Shown: positions 5,649 to 6,616 of the stretch, piece after piece
Numbering within the stretch: the first letter of the stretch is position 1
Layout: the number at the start of each line of letters is the position of its first letter
From: CAZUXE01 sp964624585
GTDB lineage: Bacteria; Hydrothermota; Tepidihabitantia; B3-TA06
DNA: 6,616 bases
NCBI GenBank assembly: GCA_964624585.1
Contig: CAZUXE010000064.1
Location: 1 to 6,616, forward strand
Reading direction: 5' to 3'
The notes under the pieces: generated by a model
Told to the model about the DNA's origin: nothing
Databases searched by the model: none
What the model saw: only the letters and a program-made list of their open reading frames with translations
Program-made: the position numbers and the translations under genes

Positions 5649-6593
5649 CTAGGCCTTATCCAGAAAGTCGTTCAATGCGGCAACTAATGCGTTAAGACGT
5701 TCTTCTGTGTTCTGGGCTTCGGCCTTTTTTATCTCAACTACCAGATAGTAGCCTTCTTTAAGACTGGAGATGTATAAGTAGTTAGCATCACACTCAATTT
5801 TTACGCGCGCGGGGCCAGTTTTAGTTATTATACAGTGCATTCCGGCGATAATTTGAGCCACACCGGTTGTTATTTTTGGCCTGTCTTTTGCCCCAACTGA
5901 GGAAACCTCTGTTCCGTCGTTCTTAACTATCCATGCCGAATGAAAGCCCGGTGTATCGCGCGCCCAGTCGATAAGCCAGAGTTCTTCTTGGAATCCTTTT
6001 TCGGGCGGAGGAGGTGGAGTCCACCCCCCCCCCGTAACACCCGTAACACCCGTAACACCTGTAACCTTCGTAACACCCGCATCCCCCGTAACACTTCTAC
6101 CCCCAGCACTTTCCGTAACTTCTGCCCTCTCGATATCCTTACTTTCTATAACAGTTTCTGCAACATCTACTTCAGCGCCTGCAGCATTTTTTTTCGTAGT
6201 TTCTCTGCCAGCTATCTGTTTAAGCGTTTGTGTTGCGTCTATTTGATTCTCTTCCTCACCCTTTATAAGAGCTTGGTTGCAATCGGCAATAAGCTGATGG
6301 GCATCTTGCTCAATGCTTACCACATCGGCGGCCAAACCGCGTATTATTTGGTAGGTGCCGTTTGAAGCTACAAGGGTTTCTGCAAATGCTTCGTCGCCTA
6401 TTAAATCTTGAAATTCAGCGTGAACCAATTCGCCCTTGGTAAAGAAAATTATAGCCTTTTGACCGGAAGTAAATTTCAACTGAATTGCAAACGGCTGTCT
6501 ACTTCGACTCATAGATTTAAGCGCCGTTTTAATATGCTCCACAAATGGTCCTGTAAACTTTACTGGCCCTTTATTATCTGTACGTTTAGCCAT
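5649..6593 (-). CDS. DUF4388 and roadblock-like domain protein with variable linker
   Basis: The gene encodes 314 aa, cytoplasmic, with no signal or membrane segment. Residues about 13-90 match DUF4388 (PatA N-terminal-like): a helix HIKTALKSMSRSRQPF, a strand pair, then KAIIFFTKGELVHAEF and GDEAFAETL, ending in GTYQIIRG. Residues about 112-200 are a low-complexity acidic linker that turns into Gly-Val-Thr triplets, GGG, W191 and five prolines (193-197). Residues about 203-314 resemble a roadblock/LC7 domain (WARDTPGFHSAWIVKNDGTEVSS, then a strand-rich end and a final helix). Roadblock proteins such as MglB dimerise and act on small Ras-like GTPases; DUF4388 occurs in similar signalling and motility proteins. 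The role here is therefore probably regulatory, but no partner GTPase is in the window. The linker carries a G10 tract and 9-bp repeats, so expression of the C-terminal domain may switch. There is no Shine-Dalgarno before the ATG. Confidence 0.88.
   Translation of the reverse strand: MAKRTDNKGPVKFTGPFVEHIKTALKSMSRSRQPFAIQLKFTSGQKAIIFFTKGELVHAEFQDLIGDEAFAETLVASNGTYQIIRGLAADVVSIEQDAHQLIADCNQALIKGEEENQIDATQTLKQIAGRETTKKNAAGAEVDVAETVIESKDIERAEVTESAGGRSVTGDAGVTKVTGVTGVTGVTGGGWTPPPPPEKGFQEELWLIDWARDTPGFHSAWIVKNDGTEVSSVGAKDRPKITTGVAQIIAGMHCIITKTGPARVKIECDANYLYISSLKEGYYLVVEIKKAEAQNTEERLNALVAALNDFLDKA
6024..6033 (-). repeat. G10 homopolymer inside the coding region
   Basis: Ten C on the plus strand (ten G on the coding strand) span the end of codon 187 and codons 188-190. 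One G fewer shifts to a frame that stops at 5927-5929; one G more shifts to a frame that stops at 5923-5925. Either change removes the roadblock-like domain. The tract is the type that mutates by slipped-strand mispairing. Confidence 0.9.
6033..6077 (-). repeat. 9-bp tandem repeat encoding Gly-Val-Thr
   Basis: Five consecutive 9-bp units lie on the coding strand. Four are GGTGTTACG (6033-6041, 6042-6050, 6051-6059, 6069-6077) and one is AAGGTTACA (6060-6068). Two diverged units may extend it to 6095 (GGGGATGCG and AGTGTTACG). The unit is a multiple of three, so copy changes keep the frame. The purest units lie next to the G10 tract and decay away from it. Confidence 0.92.
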
Positions 6594-6610
6594 ATATAAT
6601 CAGTTTATTT

Positions 6611-6616
6611 ACTATA
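6611..6616 (-). promoter_or_regulatory. possible -10 box of the minus-strand gene
   Basis: Reading the minus strand, TATAGT (five of six) lies 17 nt before the ATG at 6593, which would give a leader of about 10 nt. The -35 region is outside the window, so this is tentative. Confidence 0.35.

Noticed and set aside
6013..6025. Perfect 6-bp palindrome GGTGGA-G-TCCACC beside the G10 tract
   Set aside because: It lies in coding DNA and follows from the Trp-Thr-Pro codons; a recombinase site would need more support, though it could help polymerase pause at the tract.
5940..6365. 141-aa plus-strand open frame opposite the DUF4388/roadblock gene
   Set aside because: It is a shadow of the real gene; its Arg-Asn-Thr run is only the 9-bp repeat read on the other strand.

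Overview
The window is bacterial chromosomal DNA with moderate-to-low GC and rather long intergenic gaps. The plus strand carries obg (Obg/CgtA GTPase), dprA (DNA-processing protein), a small orphan winged-helix-like protein, a GNAT-type acyltransferase-like protein and an exported Gly/Ala-rich protein. The minus strand carries one gene, a DUF4388 plus roadblock-like protein with a repeat-bearing linker. There are no rRNA, tRNA, CRISPR, insertion sequence or phage genes. The lineage cannot be fixed from this sequence. The gene repertoire (DUF4388/roadblock fusion, two-part GNAT protein, exported protein with a short signal peptide) suggests a Gram-negative, non-proteobacterial phylum. Fibrobacterota-like is only a tentative guess.

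Layout. Positions 1-48 are the end of an upstream gap. Positions 49-2148 hold obg and dprA, 36-42 nt apart and probably co-transcribed. Positions 2149-2689 are an apparently non-coding gap ending in a sigma70-like promoter and a strong ribosome binding site. Positions 2690-3004 are the small winged-helix-like gene, followed by a hairpin terminator. Positions 3221-4345 are the GNAT-like gene, with its own promoter and ribosome binding site. A perfect inverted repeat, a terminator and a third promoter lie in 4346-4547. Positions 4548-5123 are the exported protein, whose -10 box is so close to the ATG that the mRNA should be leaderless. Positions 5124-5648 lie between two convergent genes, have no convincing gene, and hold short repeats. 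Positions 5649-6593 (minus) are the DUF4388/roadblock-like gene.

How the genes relate. Only obg and dprA look like an operon. The other four look like single-gene units. The three promoters read here all have TTGAC(A/G), a 16-bp spacer and a near-consensus -10. No multi-gene defence or biosynthetic system is visible.

The most interesting object is the minus-strand gene. Between its two domains it has a run of ten G (coding strand) next to five 9-bp units encoding Gly/Lys-Val-Thr. Gain or loss of one G puts translation into a frame that stops about 30 codons later and removes the whole C-terminal roadblock-like domain. Gain or loss of a 9-bp unit only changes linker length. This looks like a contingency (phase-variable) locus acting on a predicted signalling or polarity protein.
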